DNA from: Dipetalonema caudispina
Lineage: Eukaryota; Nematoda; Chromadorea; Rhabditida; Onchocercidae
Direction: 5' to 3'
Assembly: GCA_013365325.1 (NCBI GenBank)
Contig: JABVXV010000212.1
Span: 47,068 to 111,067 of the forward strand
DNA: 64,000 nucleotides
Part shown: positions 42,501-54,500 of the stretch, piece after piece
Layout: every line of letters begins with the position of its first letter
Position numbering within the stretch: position 1 is the stretch's first letter
The notes under the pieces: model-generated
What the model saw: only the letters and a program-made list of their open reading frames with translations
The model's database searches: none
Told to the model about the DNA's origin: nothing
Made by a program: the position numbers and the translations under genes

Positions 42501-45500
42501 AAGTTACTGGACATTACCTGACACTTTCATGGATTCCAACCAAGAGAGCTCCACCACGGTATCCCCAAGTAACATATGTTATCGAAATACGCGAATTACC
42601 TGGAAAAGATTGGGTTCTGGTAAGCACTTCAAAAACTCAATGTTTTTGATCTCTGAATTTTAAGGAATTGAAATTTGAAGGTTGGCAGGGATTAAGAATT
42701 ATCATGTAATAAATGTAGCGATTATGATTTTAATTTTTGGCTTTCAAATTAAATTCGGTGGCTTGTCTGTTATTGAAATCAATTTCAGCTTGATTACAAC
42801 ATTCCGGAGCCGGTATGCAAAGTTCGAAATTTGGAACTTGGTAAAAGTTACCAGTTTCGAGTACGTGCGGAAAATATCTACGGGATTAGTGATCCATCAC
42901 CTGCTTCACCACCATCTAGGTTGATGGCACCTCCGCAACCGGTACTTGATAAGAACAAGCGAGTTATCCCGCTACTTGATCCGTATGCTGAACGAGCTCT
43001 TGATCAGGCGTATGCTGAACAATATGGTACTACTCCTTACTTCTGAATACCACTTTTACACTCATCAAATTTACTGCAAATCTAAAGTGACAGAGATCGA
43101 AAAACAGTCGAAGTGCTCAAAAATATCAGAGTATATTTGCATTTCAATAAATGAGGAATTTTTGATCTTAATTTTCAGCTTGCGCACCATGGTTTGCTCC
43201 TGGTGTTGAAGAAAAACGATTCTGCGCAGAAAATGATATGCTGGTAATAACGCTATATGTATCCGGTTATCCTGATCCGAAGATTGTTTGGAAATTCCGT
43301 AATATGGATCTTGATACGGGACCTACATCCAAGTAAAATGCTACTTTTCAGTCTCATTCATTTTTTGTCCAATAGAGACTTATTTAATTAAACAATTTAT
43401 CACTAATTTTTTTGCTTGCTCATTTTCTTTTGATTCTTTTGTTTATTTATTTATCAATAAGTGATTGATATTGCAGAATTCGTGTGCTAACCCATGCTGG
43501 CATGGAAACAACACTTACAATAAGTGGATTTAGTAAGGAAAATGTTGGACAGTATCAGTGTATTGCAACTAATCAATATGGCGAAGCCCAGCAAAATATC
43601 CTAGTTGATCTTGGTGGTATGTTTTCGAAATTGTCTAATTTTTTTGCAACATTTTGACTTATATAGTACTGTTGTTTCTGATAATTCTGATTTCTTGAGT
43701 GGATAATTTAGATGGTTCGATTTTTTTTTTTTTCATTTCTTGATTATTATACAGAAATTTTAAAATTTTTAAAACTATCAATTCAATCGTAAAGTTTGTG
43801 ATTTGCAGCACGACCAAGGTTTATTCAACCTTTGATTAATAAAGTAGTACCAAATGGTAAACCACTCAGGTTGGATGTACGTATTGAAGGGACTCCTTTT
43901 CCGGAACTAAAATGGATGAAGGCAAGTTCATGCTTCATTCTAATTAAAATTAAGTCATCTCAGGATAAGGATAATTCTAAGCATTTTAAGAAAATTAGCT
44001 GATAGATTACATTATTCTTTTTCCAACAAATGCTTTTCAAGTAGGTGTATTTTTTAATACAACAATCGCTATTAACTTTACCAATTCCAAGTTGATATTT
44101 AGCATAGGATGCAGGAATTTTTACAATTTTGAAATTATTTGAATCATTGATTTTGCAGTTTGCTTTTTCAGGATTGGAGACCAATTGTAGAATCATCTCA
44201 TGTTAATTTTGTACGTGAAGGCTCTTTATGTTCGTTGATTATCAATGATCCGTTATGGTGCGACTGTGGAATTTATTCTGTCGCAGCCATAAACGATGCT
44301 GGCACAACAACAACGTCATGTTCAATAACTATTGAAGGTTGAAATATTTTATTATTATCATTACATTATTAGGATTAGATAATAAAATAGGCTGACGATC
44401 ATCATGTTGGCTAAGTTTTAAAAATGAATCTTGAATATATTTCACTGAAGTACAAAGATTCATAAATAAATTTCGAGTTTTGTCCATAATAAATAATAGC
44501 AATATTGACCATCATATCCTTTGCGTATCGAATTGTTGGATAAGCAATAGAAACTTTCGTTATTTTTCAAAACTACTTACTTACTTTGTTAGTTCTTTTC
44601 TGGTTAGATTTTACTGATAGTAAGACGAAATCAAATTAATTTTCACTATTATTTGACAGTAATGATTATTTCATTTCCTACGGTATCAGGAATTTACGAT
44701 ATTATTGCGGTGTACTATGAACTATAGCCTTTAGTAATTTTAAGATCTTGCAATAGTCTTACTAATTTCTTCAATTTATCGTAATTCTGAATCATTGATT
44801 ATTTCATTAAATTATTCATCATTATTTGTTTATTTTACACTATAGCAGTATAGTATAATTAACAAAATAAGGCATTTAATTTGTTATCATTATCATTTTA
44901 ATGCTTTCTAATTTTTTGCAAGAATATTTTAGCTCGCAATATTTTCTTCTTTATCTTAATTTCAGCTGATGGTGACTTCAGTATGATGCATGATATTCGA
45001 AAGAAAAAGCCTCGAATAACATTGGAAGCTCGTAAAGTTCGAGAAATTTATGAAATCGATGAAAATGATGAAAAGTACGAGTATACTGCTTCAAATTGAG
45101 GCACACTCTTCTCTTTCTCTCTCTCTCCCTCTCCCTCTCTTTCTCTTTCTACTTTATATTAGATAAACTTAAGATAGCTCAAATGTTTTGCTTCAGAATC
45201 TTCTAACAACGTAAGAATACGTCCATCCATTTCCTCACCCCTAAAATGAGATAATTTCTCTCTTTCATCACCTGCGGTTCACATCCATTTTGACGTTTCT
45301 TCCGATAATGCAAAGAATATTCATTTTGTTCGATGCTACTCTTTCAAGTAATATTGTTAACTTGTCATATATTCTGGCGAAGTTACATCAATCACACTAT
45401 TAATGTCATCTCTATGCCTGTGATAACAAAGGTTTTCTGCGCACTGATTAAGGAGGATACATCGTAGAAATGTGTGACTTATTTTAGCTAATTTACATTG

Positions 45501-48500
45501 TTGTTTAGATTTTTTGGAAATTTTACTACACATAAATTTGATTAATTTCAGAAAATTTAAAATTGAAAATTTAAGAAGTAACAAAAAAAAAAAAGAAATT
45601 TTTTTTTTATTGGAATTATGTCACTATTTATCTACGTGTTCCTTTGCGATGTATTTCGAAAAAGGCTGCCAATAAATTTTAAAAATGAAACACAATTTTC
45701 ATTTCCACAATATTTTACTTTTTTTGACAAAATGAAAGAGTTTGGTTGTTTGCGCATAAATTATGTATGCCTTGCAATGGGTGTTGTTATAGCTTTCTGC
45801 TTCCTTTAATTCCTTTTTTTTTAGTTTCTTTTCCGGTTGCTGAGTTTCAGCCATTCATGACCTTTAGCCTTTTAGCTAGACCTAGGCCTGGTGTGAAGTT
45901 CTGATGATGAATACTTCGGCGATGCCATCCACAGTGAAATTTCGGATTTGGAATTTAGATTTTTTGTGTTTTTTTTTCTTTTTTTTAGACAAATAACCCA
46001 AATTTTTGTGCGTTGATTGTTAACTCTTCCTTTCCCAGCAGTAAACTTAGGAAGGAATAGCACAAGAAACTTAGTAATTTTCGAATTGAAATAATTAAGA
46101 TAGTGAAATTTCACTTATCTTCTTGAAAAATTTTCTAAGCTTCTTGTGCTAGACAAATACAGAAAGCTAAACAAGGCCTCAGCACACAAAAACACTTTCT
46201 CTTGTCAATAAAGTAGAAATGCTGCATGGAAATGAAAATCTTTGATATGGAAATTGACAAATAATGTGCCCAGTTTGGAATTTAAATTGTGGGTAGAAAA
46301 ATGAAATCCTAGAAAATCGGTATAGTTTTTGGAATTTTGAAATTTAAATTATATCTTAGTTTGGTGGATTTTCTTATGATTTCAAAAAATAAGAAATTCC
46401 ATAATGGCAAAGGAGAAAGAGAGAAAGAGTTGCAGCATTTTTTACTTAAAAGTTCAACGTTTTAACGTTTAGTTGACGTCACGTCACTAGGTGACATCAA
46501 CTGAAACATTAATAGGTAGAAACTTAAATAAATTAGGTCAAAACGAGGTCTTGTTTATTGTTTTCTGTATTTGCAGAGCTGCAGCTGCCGGAGCACCATT
46601 TCATGTTACCGAAATTGCCACCGGGAAACGTTTTTTGGCCCAATTACGTGCACTGGATGAAAATTTAGCCCGTAATATTGAAATGCAAAATAATTTGGAC
46701 CATCCGAATATCATACAACTACATCAGGCTATCATGGATCAAGGCATTGCCGTTCTTATCTATGAAAAGTAACATTTTATATGACTAACATGGGAAAATT
46801 AACAAAAAAAGTTCTCGATATAATCAAAAATTTAAAATCATTTCGAGAAAATTCAAATGCAAATGGTACAAGAATTGATTAATTGATTAATTATGTTTCG
46901 ATTCATTTATTTATTCTTTTTCATTAGAAAATTTTAGTTCCAGTTAATTAATGGTTATGATTTGCAAAAAGACTTTTACGCTTGGGGTAAAATTTCTGAC
47001 AAAATTTCATCAACTTTAAATACTTGTAATCTTTTCCTGTTCATCAAGATAATTGAATCCGATCTCATTTTTCTGAAAATCAACAAAGTTCTCCATATCT
47101 CGAGCTGTAATTTTCCCTAAACTTTTTCCAATTCGTTTTTCGAGTCATTCCCGTTTATTGGCTCCTTAACTGACTTAAGCAAGCAGAATTCAGAATGATT
47201 TCCGAAATTTCGAAGGCTAAATTATCATGAATTCAATATTGTAGAAAGTGTTAAATTCCTTAAATTGATGTCAAACTAATCGGTATGACAGTAAACATGA
47301 ATGGTATAGGGTAAAATATAGTATCAACGGAGAAAATAGATCTTTTTTCTGAAATGATGAGAATGCAGAAAGTTTGAAGGACAGCTAATTGTTCTGAACT
47401 GAAATGGAAAGAAGCATTTCAATTTTATCTTAGTTTACTGAAGGAAAGTGAAGTGGTCCAATGAGGTGTGACGAAGTGTTTTACAGTTAATAAATAAACA
47501 GAGCCAGAAAAACAAATATCTTTGAACTTTGAAAAAAAAAAAATTCTTCATCGCTTTCTGCAGTTGAATACTCGACTTGATGATAATAATTAATTGGTCA
47601 ACTTGCTGAGTCTTACATCAAATCTTGCAGTATTGGAATTTTTTAGATTTTGATAAGTAATTTATTTTTTTTGGAACAATTAACAGTTAAAACCAAAACA
47701 AAAAAAAATCAACACTCCTATTCAACTCGTGCTACACGTTCACGTATTCCCTTATCTGTATAGTCTTTAAGTAATCAATGAATTTAAGTTTACTTAACAG
47801 GGAATAATTGTACACGTGATTTGTACGCATTTAAGAATAATCGATTAATATGATCACATATGTAATAGGAAAATGATTGTGTTGAAAGAGGGCACATTCA
47901 TGAAAACAATTAATTTTATCGTACATGATGAAGTAAAACTGATTAAAATTTATGCATTAATAATTGATTGGTAGCTTATCATTATTTGTACAAAATAATT
48001 AATATAATTGTTGAGGAATTAAATCATAAGAGATTATTAAATCAACTTGTTGAATTTTTGAAATTTTTACTCATTCATGTGTTTTCTTTTTTTTTTTCAT
48101 TCATGTCTTTCTTTTCTGGTAAATACAAAAAGGAAATTTATTCGGCAAAAAGAATTAAATTTATAATCCTAAGCAGATTTAATCTAAAAGAGGATTAGAT
48201 TTGGTACTTACGTAAACGACAAAATTAAACGTTTATTCAAAATGTCTTACGAACAGTAGGCTAGGCGTTTACAAGTGAGAACGTGAAAGCAGATGAATAT
48301 TTGAAAGTTAAATTTTTCTGGAAAGTTTGAAATAAATAAAATAATAGGAGTGAAGCATATGGTGTATCATAATAAGATGGAATACATCGATTATCTGTGA
48401 AATTTGAGGGAAATATGAGAGTAGGAAGGGGACATTTCATATTTGAGAGCGTATATATTTATTTGATTGTGGAGTGCTTAGAAATTAGCTTGCACCATTA

Positions 48501-51500
48501 AGATAAATTTTTTTTAGGTGAGTTCAATTAGTTCCGAAAAGCTTGAAAAGCTGAGAGGGGATAATTAATTTGCTTCAATTGATTTAGTCTCGAGTTTTAA
48601 GCAATTCATTTTATGTACATCAGTTATTAGAAACAGTGAAGAAAGATTTAAAAATAATATGGAGGGTTTAAAAATACACAGAATTTAAAAAAAAAAAAAG
48701 AGGTGAGGATAATTTCTTTTTTATGATGCAACTCAATCCTTTATAATATCGAATTTGATGAATGATATTACAGCAGTGCCCTTTGCGTGCACCTTTTCGC
48801 CTCTGTTGAACGGATATGTTTGCCAACATGAAAAAGCATAGGAAAATAAAAGTATAGAAGAATGAAATTTAGTATAGTATATCAATGATTCATTTCTTGC
48901 AAATAACTATGAAAAATTTTTTAAAATTAAAATATTTATTTATCTTTCATATGAATTAATAAATGGACTGATTAACCTTTCCATATATTTCATCTCTCTC
49001 ATAATTCATTCAAATTTCTTTTTCTTACTTTGTTGTTTCAAAAATTCAGTGCAGGAATTGTATGCAATTATGATCAATTATTTAATCTTTCAAAAGTTTA
49101 AGAAGATCGGGAACAGAGGGAGAAAGTGGATAAGATGCTATGTTGGCCATTATACAATCAGTAATGAAATGAAATCAGTTGGTAGTAATGTTCTTGGTTG
49201 CTCTTCTGAATTTTCGCTTCCCTTTCCCTAAAAAATGTTTGGCTTGAAATAAGTATCTTGCACTACTAGCATCAACTCTCTGGATCTTGTTGTTATTACG
49301 ATTGTTGTAGCTGATAATTATTGATTAATACATCCGATCCTATACGATCACTAAATCTGTTATCGCAATGGTTCGCGAATCCATCTGGTAAATCTTTTGA
49401 ATAAAAATTACATTTACAACTATATTATTTAAAAAATAATTTAATTAACTAAAAAAGTGAAGCTTTCATATGGCCAAGTAGAAAGGATCAGTAACCAAAA
49501 ATAATACTGTCATTATCTGATAGAATTGCAATGAATCTTTAGTATCTTTTAAAAATATTTCCAAGTACGAAAACTTCGGAAATCATCCAATTAAATTTAC
49601 CAATTCTTCTTTTAATTTCGAAAAACACATCTACAATACTTTTCAAATTTTTCAATTCGCTTTAATTTTAAATACTGTAACACCGAGTTTTTTTTTTTTA
49701 TGAATGTTAAAATTCCATTATCTAATACTGTCATCAACTTGTCATTTTCTTCTTTCACTTCTAACCAGTTCTTTTTTTTTTTTCTTTTTCTGTTCAGAAA
49801 TATGGGAAATATTTGCTTTACAATAAAAAAATGTACATTGTAAATAATGGTAGTCTTTTATTATTCCATTTCATAGCATCCAAATGCAAGAAATTCGGAT
49901 AAAATACAAGTTCTCATATTTCTGTCCTGCAATATTATAGGCAAAAGATTGTTCTCGTCTAGATGAATTCTGAAAGATTTTTGATGATAACTTCAGGACT
50001 ATATTCTTTTAGATATTCCGTCATGTTTCATTAATTTATTCATTTCTAAAAAAGAATGGATATTTATTTGATCATTCGTACTCATTATCGTTATCATTAT
50101 TTTATCATATATCCTTCTAATAACTGTACTAATCTTATTACGACCATTATCCGACAACTGATTAATGATTGATACCTTTCAAATGCTTAGCATTTTGTAA
50201 ACATCTAAAGCAGATATTCGATTCTGCAACGTTATTCTAAATTGGAGTATTCAAATTGTTGCCTCAATCTAGTATGAAAAGTTGAAATGATGAAGTTTGC
50301 AAATTGCTTACTGATTTAATTACATAACTTTGCATGGTTACTTCTATTGCACTATATTGTTAATAGTGTTTTGGTCATACAAAAATGGCTTCATTACGAT
50401 CAGATTTTAATTTAAGTGCGAATCGTTCATTGTTCGATTCGTTAATTTCGAGCCCAGTGAAAAAAACAGAATGTGTTGTTGGCGAACGACAAGTCCAAAT
50501 ATTTGTGAAGCAACTTTTATGTGCGCTAAAATGCATGCACGACAGGAAGATCGCTCATTTGGACATTAGACCTGAAGTGATCCTTTTACAAGATGATCAT
50601 CTTCGATTGGCTGATTTTGGCCAAAGCAGGTAACAAATTTTATTTTTGTCACATTTTTCAAAAAATAAAATATTTATTAATTTTAGAAATTGATATTTAT
50701 GGATTCAGGGAAATTAACTCGAAATTTACCTTTGATACTTGAAAGAATTTCAATTACTAATTATATTCCATTCTAAATCAATCAAACGATTCAACATAAT
50801 GGGATATTTTTTGTCTGATATTGAAAAGTTTCCATCGTAGAAAATAAAGATATCTTTTAAAGGTCATATTTTCTAAAGGTCAAATTCCTTTTTTAAACCG
50901 ATCTCTTTTGTTCCATTACTCTAACGGTGAAAATGATCGTGATTAAATCCTTTCATTTAAATTTTGGCAGTAATACTGTAGTAAAAATAGTAATAGTAGT
51001 ATATCGATATTCTGAAAAACAATTGATGGCAGCCAGAATTTCCCATCAACCCCTTGTCAAATTTCTAACTCATAAAAGTGACCGGTTCAAATTACATCAG
51101 TCAGTTGATATGGAAGCGTAACAATTAGTTAGCTGAAATATTAGCTGCCCTCAAACAACTGGAACCTATTTGCTAAAAAAAAGTAGAACTATCAGTAGCA
51201 ATTAGCAAAACTACACGAAATAGAATTATTAAAAATTTTATTAAAAAGAATTCAATCGATTAATTTTTTATGAAAATTTTCAATAGAAAGCACTTCAAAC
51301 TGAAGAAATTGTTGGTTTATCTTTTCAAGCTTTGTGCTTCTGCACCAATCTGTTTGTGAAGTTCATCAACGGATAGCATAAATTGCTTTTACTTTGCCAA
51401 GCAAACATTATAAATTCCAGGCGGTTGATACGCGGTAAAGTAATAGCCAACATAATGGGTAGTCCAGAATTTGTCTCACCAGAAATTGCAGCCGGTATTC

Positions 51501-54500
51501 CAGTTACACTTGCTTCCGATTTGTGGAGTGTTGGTACTCTTACCTATATTTTGTAAGTTTTGATTAATGATTTTTGTAGTTCACATTTCTTTCGGTAACA
51601 TTCCGGTCAATGATCTTATATGGTTAAACTTCTTTTAGATGATTGTAATTTCAATATGGATTTCCATTCAACATCTTTTCAGGCTTTCCGGTATTTCGCC
51701 ATTTCTTGGTGACAATGATACTGAAACAGTGCGAAACATTATGTTAGGCAATTACATCCTTGATACCGAAGAATTCAGTCAAATTTCCAGTGACGCTAAA
51801 GATTTCATCTCGAAATTGCTAGTTCTTGATCCACGGTAATGAGTTCATAGTTTTTAATTAAGAATAAATTTAATATTAAAAGAACGACATATTGTCACAC
51901 CAACTTTATTCAACCCCTAATCTGTCATTTACTGTCGCATCAACTGTATTAACTCGTTTAATTAATTAATTGTTCTATCAATATTTCCTTTTCAGAGGTC
52001 GTCTAAATGTCGATCAAGCGCTAAGTCATCCATGGCTTTCGGAAGAATTTCTGGAAAATGCCCCAATAACATCGGAATGTTTGCGAGAATTTAAGTATAA
52101 GCATAAATGGCTGGTAACTTTTTAAAATAATCGAATGGAATTGTAAAAATCACTTAGTAACAATTTTAAATGTGAAATATTTTTGGAATTCTTCTAAATT
52201 TTTAAATATCACTTAGTATTAGGTATATTGTAACAGCAAATTTGCATTTAAATACACTTAAATACTAATTAGTATTAGATATATTGTGGATATATTGTAA
52301 TATCATCAAAAAAGTAATAAAGCAAAAGATAAATGCCACTCTATTAGCCACTAAACTTGAATAACACTAATTAATTGATACTTAAATATTAGATTTTGCT
52401 GTTTAGATATTATTCAACAATAACGAATTCACTTTCAGGAAAGACGAGTATTCGTTCAACAAACTCCATCCGATCAGTTAATGAGTATTGTTCAGGTTTG
52501 TGAAATAATGTTGCTTACCTATCATTATACTAATTATTGTAATTATCGTCAAATGGAAAATTAATTAATTGCATGATAATGCAATTAATTAATAGCGATA
52601 ATGTCTGCATGCATGGAGATAATGCATGTAATGCTTGATTTGCTAGAAATAAAAATATATTTGTTGCAAGTGGTATTTGCAGTTTTATGAGAAAATTTCT
52701 TTAATTTGAAATATTTTCTTAAATTTTCGATTAAATGACTTAAATTTTAAATTGTCCCAATTAAAAGTTTCTTTTTTTATCCTCTTTGAAATTAATTGGA
52801 ATTCAATCTCTGTGCTTCCAACTCCTTCATTATTTCATTACTTTAGCTCTAAAGCATTGATGAATAGTGATGATGTGTAAAATTTTTTAGCATTTATTTT
52901 GTAAACAACTTTTGAGATTTTCTCTCTGCTTGACGTTTTCTCGAGTTGCTTCAATCCCTCCCACAAAAATTTCCGACTACTTGCAAATATTTTTAAAATA
53001 AACATTGGTTTTTAAAGTAAATAAAAAAATTTGCAAATTTTTTAGGTTCCCAACATAACGGTGATTGGTTCAAATTTACCACAATGTGTACAAGGTTTAG
53101 CTCGTAGTGAATCTTATGATATAAATGATTATTTACGAATAAAAGACCGAGTTTCACCACGTGATGTTATTTACGAAAATTTGACAAAGAGACATTTGGA
53201 ACCACAGGAGAAGGGTGAAACACCATCTCAAAGGTTATTGCAACAAAAACCTCAGATTTCGTCGGATTTTTTCGATGATTCGGTAAGAAAATTCGTAAGA
53301 TTTTTCTCTCGAATTTTCTAGTAATGATGGGAGAGAAATTGAAAGATTTAGAGGTACTATGAAGTGAGAAAAAAAGTATGAAAGTGAAATGGTATTAAAA
53401 ACATTCAATGGAATTCAAAATTTATCATTTGTTTTATAGCTTAAATTTTGCGAATTTATTGATGCGGGCTGTTTGAAGATATTTTAAAAATAAACTCGAT
53501 TGGAAATCGATTTTTCTTCAAACCTAGCAAAGTTCTTGTCTAAACCTCTGTGTACAATTTAAATATTGCATAAAAATTTTATAAACAACGGTTTGTATCT
53601 AATGTATCAAAGCTTCAAATGACATTTCACTACTAGGACTTGCAGAAGATCACCTAATTTTAAAAATGTTTTGGATATTTGAATAGTTTGTCTTTTCTGT
53701 TTTTTAATTATACAAGAGAGAGTGAGAGTGAGAGAGAGAAGGTGAGATAGGGAGAGAATAATATCTCTCCTAGAAGAAGCCGATTTCTCAACCCTACTTC
53801 AGAAAGGAGAAAAATAAAGCATGGATTTACCTTATGACAGCTTGATTCTCAACGATCATCCCTTTTACATTATGTTGTTTGATTTGAAGAACAAGGATCA
53901 AATTTTTTTACAGTCCCGTAAACCTTTACCTTTCAGATGTTACCTTTACAACTCGTTCATGGTGAGCATCGTGAAATTGAGGAAGAAATTGCAAATCGAA
54001 TTTTATCAGATATTTCTGAGGAAACATCAATGACCGGTTCAGTAGCTTCACATGATGAACCGGAATCGTTGCATAAAATATGTGAGGTAAGATAATTACC
54101 ATTTATAATTATGGAATAAAGAAATTCTTGCAAGCATTTTTATCTTCTTACATTTTATTAAAATTTTCGTGAAAAAATAATATTACAAGGAAGATATTTT
54201 TTGAAATAACAAAGTTCTCCAGATACCTTTAAGGCTCTATTTTCTCATCTTATCATGTTTCTACAACCATAGATAAAAAAAAGTAAATTTGAACAATTCA
54301 AGAATTATCAAACAGTCTACCTTCGACAATCTTGCAAAATATTCAATTAACACTTTACCTGCTGTATTTCGCTTATTCTTAGGTTTCTTGTTTTTTAATG
54401 ATAAGGAATTTATTGCAAAATTATTCCGATTTTTTTAAAATTTGTCAGACATCTTTCTAATCAGTGAGAAAACGGAAATCTTTTACTTTATCGATTTATT

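Larger units (their letters stand above)
10132..44965 (+). other. unc-89: Introns over about 300 bp in the Ig region
   Basis: Longer introns in this region are 10132-10431, 10972-11594, 12184-12493, 13299-13623, 15237-15635, 19327-19681, 19846-20220, 20978-21288, 23073-23409, 26089-26602, 38144-38458, 40675-41012 and 44338-44965. They are AT-rich and I see no gene, RNA or transposon in them. The smaller intron 17226-17483 has a direct repeat carrying decoy acceptors, and intron 30362-30537 has a perfect 12-bp inverted repeat; both are described in the findings. Confidence 0.65.
45100..46576 (+). other. unc-89: Intron or 3' UTR of the short isoform
   Basis: This 1.5-kb stretch is an intron for full-length transcripts and may be the 3' UTR of the kinase-less isoform. 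It holds a CT-rich tract (45107-45150), AATAAA at 45671-45676 and 46207-46212, and a strong imperfect inverted repeat with TGACGTCA at 46464-46510 (separate entry). Short ORFs here have no recognisable similarity. Confidence 0.6.

Noticed and set aside
43027..43046. Stop shortly after the Fn3 exon if the intron is retained
   Set aside because: A GTACTA donor with an in-phase downstream exon matching C. elegans explains the sequence; nothing suggests a functional short isoform here.
42946..43209. Overlapping ORF across the Fn3 exon and its intron
   Set aside because: It is an alternative-frame shadow of the conserved Fn3 exon.
45107..45150. CT-rich run considered as a CRISPR-like or regulatory array
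   Set aside because: It is a simple dinucleotide tract without spacers; similar runs occur at 9132, 28153 and (as GA) 53714.
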